From Azomonas tarimensis (GTDB lineage: Bacteria > Pseudomonadota > Gammaproteobacteria > Pseudomonadales > Pseudomonadaceae), in assembly GCF_042648805.1 (NCBI RefSeq), contig NZ_JBHRXZ010000024.1, positions 62,001-126,000 on the forward strand: 64,000 bases of DNA. Reading direction: 5' to 3'. The translations under genes were made by a program, and so were the position numbers. Positions 33,067 through 41,403 of the stretch are shown here, piece by piece (positions within the stretch are counted from its first letter, which is position 1; every line of letters begins with the position of its first letter). Below the pieces are notes generated by a model. It made no database searches. It was not told the origin of the DNA and saw only the letters and a program-made list of their open reading frames with translations.

Positions 33067-35245
33067 AACGATCCGGATTGGCCGAACGGTCAGAAAGTGG
33101 CTCGCCACTGATCCTGAACCGGCTCATCAGCCGCTGCAGCCGACCGGCGGTATGCCGTACCTGCTCGGCGCTGCGATGCAGCACGCCGAGGGTCTGCTTC
33201 ATGTCACTCGACGCATCATCGACCCCGCGCACGGCCTGGCCATGCTGCAGGCTGCGCTCGTTGAGTTGCTGGATCACCTCGAACATCTGTTCAACCGCCA
33301 CCTGCAGGCGCCCATTGTCGGTTGACGAGACCTCCGCCTCGCGCAAGCTGGCATCGACATCGCGCACACCGCCCTCCATGAAGGCCACCGCCTGCTGGGT
33401 TTCCCGCTGCAGCCCTTCGACCATCCCCCGGATGTCCTCGGTGGCCGCCGCGGTGCGCCTGGCGAGACTGCGCACCTCCCCGGCCACCACGGCGAAGCCC
33501 TTGCCGTGCTCACCGGCTCGTGCGGCCTCGATGGCCGCGTTGAGCGCCAGCAGGTTGGTCTGGCTGGTTATCTCGCTGATCAGTCCGACGATCTGGTCGA
33601 TTTCACCCATGCGGCTGTCGAGCAATTGCACGCTGGAGGCCGACCGATCGACCACGTCGCGTATCGACTGCGTGCCCTGGCGAGCGGTCTCAAAGCGTTC
33701 AGCGGCGAGCGCCAGCATCTCGTCCATGGCGCCCTTCATTTCCTCGGCAGCAGCCGAGGCCTGCTGGATCTTGCCCAGCTGTTCCTCGACCATCAAAAGT
33801 AGATGATGTACCAGCTCGGCCACCTCGCCAGTGGTGCGCCCGGCCAGGCCACTGCTGTGCAGCATCAGCTCGTTGCTCTGGTGCATCTGCCTGGAGGCCA
33901 GGGTGACCTGGCCGACCACGCCGTCCAGGCTGTCCATGAAGCTGTTGATCCAGCGAGCCATGTCGCCGGTTTCGTCCTTGGGCATCCTTGAAACGTCAAG
34001 CCGTTGGGCCAGGTTGCCCTGCCCTTCGGCCAGGGTACGCACCAGGTCGCTCATCTCGTCCATTCGCCGAGCCAGCCGACGGGGTCCGAAGCGGGCGAAG
34101 CACAAGGCGCCGAGCAAGAGCAACACGCCGTTGGCGAGATTGATCGCGGCTGGAGGAAGATCGGTGAACGATTGCAGCAGACCACCCGCGGCGAACAGAC
34201 TGGTCACGGTGATCAAATAGGTCTTCATCAAGCCAAGGGCCAACGAGCGGCGCCGATAGACCTCCTCGAGATCCGCCTCGCACATCAGCCCCCAGCGATC
34301 CAGCGACCCCGGCATCTGAAAGGTCACACCCGCACCGACCACCGGGATATGCCGGTAGTCCGAATAGCCCGGGTAGGTGACGAAGAGGTTGGTACCCCGG
34401 GCAATGGTTTCCCGCACGCCCGGGTGCAGCTGGCCAGTGGCTGGATCGACGAAGCGCAATTCAAGCTCGGTGTGCTGCTTGACCCGAACCGTCCCCCACG
34501 CGGTGGGGACGCCTGACTTGAGATTATCGCCATGGCTGAAGGTAGCGTCTTCGAAGCGCGAACGAGACAGGGCCGTACCGGGCGTGATGTCGCTGTCGAA
34601 TCCTGCCCGGACCATGAACAGATAGTTGTCGCCGGACTCCGGATAGACATGCCCTGCTTCTCGCTGGATCAGGTCGCCCAGCACATCGTTCGGTACCCTG
34701 GCACAGAGACAGCCGACGGCCTGGCCATCCACCACGATCGGCTGATAGAACATCAGCGTGACCGCGTCATGGAAACGCGAGGTGCTCCGACCCAAGCGCT
34801 CGGTGAGCGCATCCATGTAGGGGCCATGCAGGAACGGCGCTTTGAGCCCCTGCTCGATGGCGCGAGCGGCTAGATCCTGATGACCGACATGCGCTGCGTG
34901 GGTCGAGGACAGTACCCGGCCGCGCTCATCCACCACCAACAGCTCCGTGCAGTCGGGAAGCTCGGCACGTTTGCGTTCGAGCAATCCCTCGGCAATCGCC
35001 GGGAAGGCTTCGCCGACCGAAGCGGCCAATTCGGTGAGATGTTCCCAGTGGGTGTTCGCCCAGCCCGTGAGGAGGCGCACGCGAGTGGTGGCGATATCGT
35101 CGAAGGTCTGCTCGATCATCGGATAGACCGAGCGGTTGAGCCAGCAGGACCATCCCATGGCCAATTTCCCGGTATGCCCCGACCAGGGCAACCAGCGGCG
35201 CTCGGCAGCGCTGAGGTTCATACTGTTGCTACGGAGTGCTGTCAT
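33065..35245 (-). CDS. Methyl-accepting chemotaxis protein with an N-terminal Cache-like domain
   Basis: This 726-residue chemoreceptor has the usual hairpin tip QTNLLALNAAIEAARAGEHGKGFAVVAGEVR, split here for length, at about 555-590, and a HAMP-like region after the membrane part (RRLARRMDEMSDLVRTLAEG). A ligand-domain segment at about 60-335 contains LLVVDERGRVLSSTHAAHVG and MFYQPIVVDGQAVGCLCARVP, as in Cache/PDC-like sensors. The only clear membrane helices are at about 339-360 and 366-388; the N-terminus shows no convincing one, so the sensing part may be cytoplasmic. The ligand is unknown. The start lacks a good ribosome binding site; ATG 35221 is an alternative. Confidence 0.85.
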   Translation of the reverse strand: MTALRSNSMNLSAAERRWLPWSGHTGKLAMGWSCWLNRSVYPMIEQTFDDIATTRVRLLTGWANTHWEHLTELAASVGEAFPAIAEGLLERKRAELPDCTELLVVDERGRVLSSTHAAHVGHQDLAARAIEQGLKAPFLHGPYMDALTERLGRSTSRFHDAVTLMFYQPIVVDGQAVGCLCARVPNDVLGDLIQREAGHVYPESGDNYLFMVRAGFDSDITPGTALSRSRFEDATFSHGDNLKSGVPTAWGTVRVKQHTELELRFVDPATGQLHPGVRETIARGTNLFVTYPGYSDYRHIPVVGAGVTFQMPGSLDRWGLMCEADLEEVYRRRSLALGLMKTYLITVTSLFAAGGLLQSFTDLPPAAINLANGVLLLLGALCFARFGPRRLARRMDEMSDLVRTLAEGQGNLAQRLDVSRMPKDETGDMARWINSFMDSLDGVVGQVTLASRQMHQSNELMLHSSGLAGRTTGEVAELVHHLLLMVEEQLGKIQQASAAAEEMKGAMDEMLALAAERFETARQGTQSIRDVVDRSASSVQLLDSRMGEIDQIVGLISEITSQTNLLALNAAIEAARAGEHGKGFAVVAGEVRSLARRTAAATEDIRGMVEGLQRETQQAVAFMEGGVRDVDASLREAEVSSTDNGRLQVAVEQMFEVIQQLNERSLQHGQAVRGVDDASSDMKQTLGVLHRSAEQVRHTAGRLQRLMSRFRISGEPLSDRSANPDR

Positions 35246-35374
35246 GACGGTAAAGAGCGCCCCCGGCCAAGCAGAATGAAGAGGCCAACGGCAAACGACC
35301 TGCGAATGCGGAAAAGGGCCGGGATCTTATCGCACTACCTTGATTTCAATAAGGAATTTCCGCCAACTGGGACC

Positions 35375-36124
35375 TCATGTGGCCCTGCGCAGCGCTTGCG
35401 CCAGTTTTGCCAGGGAATAACCGAGCCGGGGTGCCAGCGCCTCGATCCGCACAGCCAGGCGCTCGAAGTCGACCCACTGGTCCAGATCCGCCGGAACCAT
35501 GAGCACCACGTTGCCCTCCGCCAGAGGGCATTCGAGGTAGTGGCGCAAGAACAGCCCCCGTAACAGGGCGGCGCCAAGCGGCTGGCCACCTTCTGTACCC
35601 CACTGATTGATGATCAGCCAGCCGCCGGGATTGAGCTTGCGCTGGCACTGCTCGAGAAAGGACCAGGCCAGATGGCCGGCCGAAGGCCCGGTGTCGGTGT
35701 ACAGATCAATGAAGATCAGGTCGGCCGGCTCCGCCGCAGGCAGCAGCGCCAGGGCGTCGCCGATGCGCAAGGTGATGCGGGGATCCGACTGAAACCCCAG
35801 CAGCGACTCGGCCAGACGCGGTACGTCGGGGCGCAGCTCGATCACTTCCACGTCCACCAGAGGCAGAAAGCGCAGGCAGGCCTGAGTCAGACTCCCGCCG
35901 CCGAGCCCGAGAAACAGCGCGGATTGCGGCGCCTCGTGGAGCAGCGCGCCAAGCAGCATTGCGCGAGTGTAGTCGTACTCGAGCCAGGTCGGATCGGGCA
36001 TGAAGACGCAGCTCTGTTCGATGGCGTCACCGAACTCGAGAAACCGATACGGCCCCGCCTGCACCACCTTGATGGTGCCGAAGGCGTCCTGTACTTCAGC
36101 CAGCAATTGCTCCTGCTGCTCCAT
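35375..36124 (-). CDS. Spermidine synthase-like methyltransferase-fold protein
   Basis: This 249-residue protein of the SpeE/spermidine-synthase fold has the early tetramer region AFGTIKVVQAGPYRFLEFGD, then the nucleotide-binding LFLGLGGGSLTQACLRFLP, VEVIELRPDVPRLAES, and IFIDLYTDTGPSAGHLAW where polyamine synthases have their catalytic Asp. The usual decarboxylated-SAM site DGGDG is not present, so true spermidine synthase activity is doubtful. GAGGGGAG precedes the ATG. It is divergent from the patatin gene. It is best treated as a SpeE-like protein of unknown substrate. Confidence 0.75.
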   Translation of the reverse strand: MEQQEQLLAEVQDAFGTIKVVQAGPYRFLEFGDAIEQSCVFMPDPTWLEYDYTRAMLLGALLHEAPQSALFLGLGGGSLTQACLRFLPLVDVEVIELRPDVPRLAESLLGFQSDPRITLRIGDALALLPAAEPADLIFIDLYTDTGPSAGHLAWSFLEQCQRKLNPGGWLIINQWGTEGGQPLGAALLRGLFLRHYLECPLAEGNVVLMVPADLDQWVDFERLAVRIEALAPRLGYSLAKLAQALRRAT

Positions 36125-36262
36125 TGCACTCCCCTCTCATGTCTCGGTGGATTCTAGCAGCCTGGCCACCGCCGCCCCTGCATCGCCCGTCCGGCTGCGT
36201 TACCATCGAGCCAGGCGCACGCCCCGCAGGCGGGACGATGCCATGTCGATGAGGGATCCGTC

Positions 36263-37246
36263 TTGAGCAAGAAGGTCGCCCTGGTGCTGGGTTCGGGCGG
36301 TGCGCGTGGTTATGCGCACATCGGCGTCATCGATGAAATCGAGGCGCGGGGCTACGACATCCGCTGCATTGCCGGTTGCTCCATGGGCGCGGTGGTGGGT
36401 GGCATCTACGCCGCGGGCAAGCTCGCGGAATACCGTGAATGGGTCGAGCAGCTCGATTATTTCGACGTCATGCGTCTGCTCGACGTCTCGTTCAGCCTCG
36501 GCGCCATTCGCGGCGAAAAGATCTTCGGCCGCATCCGCGACATCCTCGGCGAGATCGATATCGAAGACCTTCCCATCCCCTTCACGGCGGTTGCCACCGA
36601 CCTGACGCACCACAAGGAGGTGTGGTTTCAGGAGGGCTGCCTGCATCAGGCCATGCGCGCCTCGGCCGCCATTCCCAGCCTGTTCACCCCGGTCACGCTT
36701 GGTAACCGGGTGCTCGTCGATGGCGGGGTCCTCAACCCGCTGCCCATCGTTCCGGTGGTTTCCAGCCACTGCGACCTGGTGGTCGCGGTCAATCTGAGCG
36801 GCCCGGCCAACCGACACTGCCCGCTACCGGGTGACCGAACGCTTCCCGCCAAGGGCCGCTTCGACAATCTGGTGGGTTCACTGAGTTCGCACCTGCATTT
36901 CTGGCGACGCGAGCCCGAGGGAGCCAGTCCGTTATCGGTGTCACTGGACGCCGGACTGGACGAGGGCCCCGAGCCAGCCCCACCCCGATCGGCGGAGGGC
37001 TCCCAGGTCGTGGATATCGCCGGCCCTGCCTCGATGCTAGAGCTCGTCAACCAGAGCTTCGAGGTGATGCAGAATGCGCTGACGCAATACAAGATCGCCG
37101 GCTATCCACCGGATGTGCTGGTGAACATTCCACGACGCGCCTGCCGTTTCTTCGAGTTCTACAAGGCCACGGCACTGATCGAGCTGGGTCGGCTGATCGC
37201 CCGCGATGCGCTGGAGCATTACGAAGCCGAACACTCAGCGAGCTAA
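36263..37246 (+). CDS. Patatin-like phospholipase (RssA-like)
   Basis: This 327-residue serine hydrolase has the oxyanion motif GSGGARGYAHIG, the nucleophile elbow GCSMG and the catalytic Asp in LVDGGVLNPLP, all intact, as in bacterial patatin-like phospholipases of the RssA/YchK group. It probably acts on lipids or acyl esters at the cytoplasmic membrane face; no signal peptide is seen. Its start codon is TTG at 36263: it is preceded by GAGGGA at the right distance, and the nearby ATG codons (36243, 36249) are out of frame. Its stop overlaps the stop of the opposing permease gene by three bases. Confidence 0.88.
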   Translation: MSKKVALVLGSGGARGYAHIGVIDEIEARGYDIRCIAGCSMGAVVGGIYAAGKLAEYREWVEQLDYFDVMRLLDVSFSLGAIRGEKIFGRIRDILGEIDIEDLPIPFTAVATDLTHHKEVWFQEGCLHQAMRASAAIPSLFTPVTLGNRVLVDGGVLNPLPIVPVVSSHCDLVVAVNLSGPANRHCPLPGDRTLPAKGRFDNLVGSLSSHLHFWRREPEGASPLSVSLDAGLDEGPEPAPPRSAEGSQVVDIAGPASMLELVNQSFEVMQNALTQYKIAGYPPDVLVNIPRRACRFFEFYKATALIELGRLIARDALEHYEAEHSAS

Positions 37247-38367
37247 CTGAAAGTGGGAGGCTCTCTCTGCGTGTCCGGTTCGTGTTTGGATTCGGGCGAG
37301 GCCAGAATCGGCTCGCTGGCCGAGGGTGGATGCGGCACTTCCTGTCTGACCCAGTCATTGAGCAGACTGTAGGCCACCGCCAGCAGGGTCGGGCCGAGAA
37401 ACAGCCCCATGAAGCCGAACGCGAAGAGGCCGCCGAACACGCCGAGCAATACCACCACCAAGGGCAAGTTGCCGCCTCGACTGATCAGATAGGGCTTGAG
37501 CACGTTGTCCACCCCGCTGATCACGAACATTCCCCAGATGCCCATGAAGATCGCGTAGCCGTAATCGCCCTGCCAGGCCAGCCAGGCGGTGACTGGCAGC
37601 CAGACCAGGGGTGGACCGACCGGGATCAGGCTGAGGGCGAAGGTAAGCAGTCCCAGCACAAGGGCGCCAGGCACCCCGGCGATCAGAAAGCCGATGAAGG
37701 CCAGCGAGCCCTGTGCCGCCGCGGTCCCGATGACCCCGTTCACCACTCGCTGCACGGTGCTGGCCACCAGCTCCAGGTAATGGTCGGCACGCGCACCAAT
37801 CAAGCGATGCAGAAGACTATGGACGAAGGCGGCCAGGCGCGGGCCGTCGCGGTAGAAAAAGAACACCAGGACCAGGCTCAGGGCCAGTTCGAGCACGCCG
37901 GCACCGATCCGCGCACTACGCATCAGCAGCCAGTTGCCAACGAGGCCGATTTGCGGGCGGATGCTGACGAAGAACGCCGTGCCCTGCTCGTCCAGGGTCT
38001 CCCAGAAATCGCTCAGCCAGTCGCCGATCAGCGGGAAGTTGGCCAGCCAGGCGGGCGGTGGCGGCAGGCCAACGAGCTGCAGATCGCGGATCAGGATGTT
38101 CAGGTCGCGGATATGATCGGCGACGTTCAGCCCCAGCAGCACCAGCGGCACCGCGACCAAGAGCATCCATCCACCCGTGAGGATGCCGGCCGCAAGGGTC
38201 TGGTTGCCGTTTAGCCAGCGACTGAGCAGACGCATCAGCGGCCAACTGGCGAACGCCAGCACGGCAGCCCAGAACAGGACCGAGACAAAGGGCGCCAGCA
38301 CCCACAGACAGGCGCCGAGCAGCGCCAGAAGCAGTATCTGCACGAGCAGACGATCGTTGTTGAGCAT
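37243..38367 (-). CDS. AI-2E/PerM family membrane protein
   Basis: This 374-residue inner-membrane protein has about seven to eight hydrophobic segments and the family stretches FVSVLFWAAVLAFASWPLM near the N-terminus and IPVGPPLVWLPVTAWLAWQG then GFMGLFLGPTLLAVAYSLL near the C-terminus. The family includes YhhT, PerM and TqsA, linked to export of AI-2 or other small molecules in a few members; the substrate here is not known. The TTG at 38382 is in frame, but the ATG at 38367 has GGAA before it. It is followed by an acidic, proline-rich tail and converges with the patatin gene, with the stops overlapping. Confidence 0.85.
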   Translation of the reverse strand: MLNNDRLLVQILLLALLGACLWVLAPFVSVLFWAAVLAFASWPLMRLLSRWLNGNQTLAAGILTGGWMLLVAVPLVLLGLNVADHIRDLNILIRDLQLVGLPPPPAWLANFPLIGDWLSDFWETLDEQGTAFFVSIRPQIGLVGNWLLMRSARIGAGVLELALSLVLVFFFYRDGPRLAAFVHSLLHRLIGARADHYLELVASTVQRVVNGVIGTAAAQGSLAFIGFLIAGVPGALVLGLLTFALSLIPVGPPLVWLPVTAWLAWQGDYGYAIFMGIWGMFVISGVDNVLKPYLISRGGNLPLVVVLLGVFGGLFAFGFMGLFLGPTLLAVAYSLLNDWVRQEVPHPPSASEPILASPESKHEPDTQREPPTFS

Positions 38368-38409
38368 CGCGATTTCCGGCAACAGGGCGGCAGGACGCCG
38401 CCCGGGTGA

Positions 38410-39222
38410 TCAGCGCAGTAGTCTGATGTGTAACCCCGGCTCATCGGAGCGATCCTGCTCGATGCGACCGGCACGGATGCCCAGGGCCACCAGCGCCTCA
38501 CGCCACTCCGTCGCCTCGGCACCGGACAGGCTCACACGCATGTGCGCTTCCTGCTGGAAGGCACGCTGCAAGACTCGCAGCCATTCGCCGCCCGGCTCAT
38601 CGGGAAGCCGGGTCAGGTGCAACTCGCCAGTCTCGCGCAACTGCCGCAGCAAGGTGGCCGGCGCCGGAAGGACGCTGCCCAGGGGCGCGTCGGGCTGCAG
38701 CCGTTCCACCTGCAGGTAGGCGCGCCCATTACCGCGGGTGATGGCGTAGAGCGCAATCAGACTGTCTGCCCCGCGCCCCTCCTCGGCCAGTCGTGCCAGC
38801 AGGTAGCCCTGCCCCGCCTCAGGGCCGTAGAGCATCGCCTTGCCAAACACCGAATTGGCCCAGAGGCTGCTGGATCCGCACTCTCGCGCCTCGCACCAGT
38901 ACAACAGCTCGGCATCCTGCTCCAGCAACGCCTGACGGGTCAGGGTAAAGGCTTCCAGGCCGCTATGGATGCGTGGCAACTGGTAGGTGATGCCGGTCAG
39001 TTCGCCCCCGACGACAACCTGATCGTTCATTCGCAAGCGGCCACCGATACGTTGCAGCGACCCCATCGGATAGAGCCGCTCGGCCACCGTCTCGCGGCTG
39101 TAATCGATGATTTCCGCCTGCGGATAACGCGAGAGGGTCGGCAGGTCCTCACTTCCCGGTACATCCACGGCCCAGGCGGTCTGGGCGAACACAGCAAGTC
39201 CCACAATCCATGGCAACCTCAC
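38410..39222 (-). CDS. DUF4892 periplasmic protein
   Basis: This 270-residue exported protein has a signal peptide MRLPWIVGLAVFAQTAWA with cleavage before VDVPGSEDL. The sequence YPQAEIIDYSRETVAERLYPMG and the CEARECGSSSLWANSVFG cysteine segment match the DUF4892 family of pseudomonads as I remember it; function unknown. A TTG at 39234 would add four residues, but GAGGT inside that stretch is the ribosome binding site for the GTG at 39222, so GTG is the likely start. It lies 42 bases upstream of the PerM-type gene and may be co-transcribed with it. Confidence 0.8.
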   Translation of the reverse strand: MRLPWIVGLAVFAQTAWAVDVPGSEDLPTLSRYPQAEIIDYSRETVAERLYPMGSLQRIGGRLRMNDQVVVGGELTGITYQLPRIHSGLEAFTLTRQALLEQDAELLYWCEARECGSSSLWANSVFGKAMLYGPEAGQGYLLARLAEEGRGADSLIALYAITRGNGRAYLQVERLQPDAPLGSVLPAPATLLRQLRETGELHLTRLPDEPGGEWLRVLQRAFQQEAHMRVSLSGAEATEWREALVALGIRAGRIEQDRSDEPGLHIRLLR

Positions 39223-39230
39223 TAAGCACC

Positions 39231-39617
39231 TCAACGTATCAGCATGGCTTGGCCGGTGCTCAGGGCATGTCCGGCTTCTCTTGGTGCAATGGCGCGCCCG
39301 CGCCTACCGGCAGGTCGTGCACCGACCGCTGCAATCCAGCGCTGGAGGTTGTCCAGCCCTTCGAGCGAAACGCCGGCCCAGGCATGCAGAGCGACCCAGG
39401 GCCAGGTGGCGATGTCGGCGATACTGTAGTCGCCCGTCAGGTATTGTGCCTGGCCGAGCCGGGTATCGAGCACTTCGTACTGTCGGCGGATTTCTTTTTG
39501 GTAGCGCTTTGTAACGACTGGAATCCTTTCGGGAAAGTAGCGGTGGAACACATGGGCTTCCAGGGCAATCGAGACCTTGCGACCGTCGGGTGTGGCCGCG
39601 GTATGGAGATCGATCAT
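39231..39617 (-). pseudogene. Glutathione S-transferase remnant with internal deletion
   Basis: The frame begins with the typical N-terminus of a YfcG/nu-class GST (MIDLHTAATPDGRKVSIALE) and then jumps directly to the C-terminal domain (HRYFPERIPVVTKRYQKEIR, followed by YLTGDYSIADIATWPWVALH). About 100 residues that normally follow the first strand and helix, including most of the glutathione-binding domain and the start of the helical domain, are missing. The last 25 residues (RPAGRRGRAIAPREAGHALS) no longer resemble the family end and suggest a further frameshift. The protein could not bind glutathione normally, so I call it a pseudogene. The frame stays open, so a short product might still be made. 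Confidence 0.75.
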
Positions 39618-39720
39618 GCCTGGCTCCGGCTGCATGCGCTTCAGGCTCGTCAGAAGATCGCCGCAAGTCAAGGCGCGCTTTGCGACACCATCTTGCTAGG
39701 CGCCCCGGTATCGAGACAGG

Positions 39721-40602
39721 TCAGTCGCTGAAGAAGCCGAGCAGCGCCGCGGCGACCGCATCCGCGCCGGTCTCGTCGTCCAGGTGCAGGTGGTGCCCGC
39801 CCGGCAGCCAGCAGCACTCAAATGGCAAGGCTGCCATCTGCTCGGCCGCATCGGCATAGATGCCCTGCTCGGCCAGTATCAGCCTGACCGGGCACCGCAC
39901 CTCCGCAATGAAGGCCTTGGCGTGCTCATCGCTCAGCCGCATCGGCGTGGGTGCCAGCAACCGGGGATCGCTGCGCCAGGTAAACCCCCCTTCGATAGCC
40001 ACCAGCCCCCGCTCGGTGAGCCGCTCGGCAGCCTCACGGCTGACCGGATAACCTGCGCCCATGCGCGCGCGCACGGCGTCGTCAATGCTCGGGTACAGTG
40101 GTTTTCGCTCGCGGCTGCGTAAAGACCGGCGCAGCGCCTGCCCCAGGCGCTCAGGGGACCGGCTGGGAGCCCCGGTCTGCGGAAGCACACCATCGATCAG
40201 GCCGACCCGTGCGATCCGCTCCGGCATCGAGCCTGCCAGCAGAACCGAGACGATCGCGCCCATGGAATGGCCGAGCAGTGAAAACCGCTGCCAGCCCAGG
40301 GCCTCGGCCGCCATCAGCACGTCGTGCGCATACTCCCAAAGGTGATAGCCGAGCCCTGGCGGCCGGTGCCCTGACAGCCCATGACCGGGCAGATCCAGCG
40401 CCAGGATCCGCAGGCCGGGCAGCTTTGCCGCCAACCGGGAGAAACTTGCCGCGTTGTCCAGCCAGCCGTGCAGCGCCACCACCGGCACACCATCGCGCGG
40501 CCCGTGCAACTGCGCCGCGACCGTCACATGGGGCAGCGCCAGGCTCAGGGACTCGGCCAAGGGCTCAGGCGCCGGTGGCTGGCTGCTGCCGGCCATCCCC
40601 AC
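39721..40602 (-). CDS. Alpha/beta-fold hydrolase
   Basis: This 293-residue hydrolase has the oxyanion region VVALHGWLDNAASFSRLAAK, ALDLPGHGLSGHRPPG, the nucleophile GHSMG (FSLLGHSMGAIVSVLLAGSM) and the catalytic histidine in LPGGHHLHLDD. It resembles the esterase/hydrolase group often annotated as MhpC-like; the substrate is unknown. It is cytoplasmic, with no signal peptide. The start is GTG at 40602, directly after the sixA stop, or ATG at 40596. It is the last gene of a minus-strand series gpsA - DUF4389 - sixA - hydrolase. Confidence 0.85.
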   Translation of the reverse strand: MGMAGSSQPPAPEPLAESLSLALPHVTVAAQLHGPRDGVPVVALHGWLDNAASFSRLAAKLPGLRILALDLPGHGLSGHRPPGLGYHLWEYAHDVLMAAEALGWQRFSLLGHSMGAIVSVLLAGSMPERIARVGLIDGVLPQTGAPSRSPERLGQALRRSLRSRERKPLYPSIDDAVRARMGAGYPVSREAAERLTERGLVAIEGGFTWRSDPRLLAPTPMRLSDEHAKAFIAEVRCPVRLILAEQGIYADAAEQMAALPFECCWLPGGHHLHLDDETGADAVAAALLGFFSD

Positions 40603-41061
40603 TCAGACCGGCCGGGGATGGCGAAGCGAGGCCAGACGCATCAAGCCCGCGGCCATCGCCTCACCGTCCAGCTCGGCCAGGCTTCCGGTGCGCATCGACA
40701 GCGGATCACGTCGATGCCCATGCACCAGCAACCCTCCCAGCTCGCCGATGAACGGCATGTGACTGACCAGCAACACCGACTCGCCCTCGAAGCGGTCCAG
40801 ATAGCGCATCGCGGCGAGCGGATCCGAATCGGGCGTGGCCCAGGGAACGGTCTGGATTTCACCAGCAAAGGCCAGGATCTCTCCAGCCAGCGCGGCAGTT
40901 TGCTGCGCCCGCACCAGGGGGCTTGCCAGGATCGACCGGACATCCGCCAGATGCGCTGCGCTGGCTCGCGTTTCCAGGCGACCCCGCTCGGTCAGCGCCC
41001 GCTCGGCGTCGCTGCGGGCACGCGGCTCGGCTTCACCATGGCGCAGCAGCCAGAGCTTCAT
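40603..41061 (-). CDS. sixA: Phosphohistidine phosphatase SixA
   Basis: This 152-residue histidine phosphatase has the catalytic RHGEAEPRA near the N-terminus (MKLWLLRHGEAE), RAQQTAALAGEIL, and the second catalytic histidine in LLVSHMPFIGEL. SixA dephosphorylates phosphohistidine, for example on PTS or HPt proteins, in E. coli. The start overlaps the end of the DUF4389 gene by four bases, and the hydrolase gene follows at once, so the three are one operon with gpsA probably upstream. Confidence 0.92.
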   Translation of the reverse strand: MKLWLLRHGEAEPRARSDAERALTERGRLETRASAAHLADVRSILASPLVRAQQTAALAGEILAFAGEIQTVPWATPDSDPLAAMRYLDRFEGESVLLVSHMPFIGELGGLLVHGHRRDPLSMRTGSLAELDGEAMAAGLMRLASLRHPRPV

Positions 41062-41387
41062 GGCTGGACACCCCCGTTACCTGGCACTTCGACGATGCGC
41101 TCGCTTTCGGCCGGGCGCGGAGCGGGCCAGTCCGAGAAGGGCCAGGGCTTCTGCTCGGTGTTGAAGGTAGCGAATCGGCCGATCTGCGCCAGGTACTGGC
41201 TCAGGCTGTCGCCGAACTGCTGCACCCCCGTGTGCACTTCACCGCGAATCAGGCGCATCAGCAACTGCAGCAGTACCACGAGCAGCAGAAGGATTTCGGC
41301 GAACTGCCAGACAAAGAAGAACAGCACCATCCAGATGATGCGCAGGATCAGCGTTTCACGTTCAGGTGCCTGCTTGAGGTCGTTCAT
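41058..41387 (-). CDS. DUF4389 small membrane protein
   Basis: This 109-residue protein has one long hydrophobic stretch (IIWMVLFFFVWQFAEILLLLVVLLQLLMR, residues about 18-46, long enough for one or two helices) and a polar C-terminal tail with SLSQYLAQIGRFATFNTEQKPWPFSDWP, the DUF4389 pattern. It is located in the inner membrane; function unknown. The ATG at 41387 has GGAGA upstream; a longer frame to 41450 runs into gpsA and is rejected. It lies 16 bases downstream of gpsA and overlaps sixA by four bases. Confidence 0.82.
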   Translation of the reverse strand: MNDLKQAPERETLILRIIWMVLFFFVWQFAEILLLLVVLLQLLMRLIRGEVHTGVQQFGDSLSQYLAQIGRFATFNTEQKPWPFSDWPAPRPAESERIVEVPGNGGVQP

Positions 41388-41403
41388 GGTGTCTCCGTAG
41401 TGT

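Noticed and set aside
35375..36124. Calling this protein a true spermidine synthase (speE)
   Set aside because: The fold motifs are present, but the DGGDG-type decarboxylated-SAM site is not, so only a spermidine-synthase-like call is supported.
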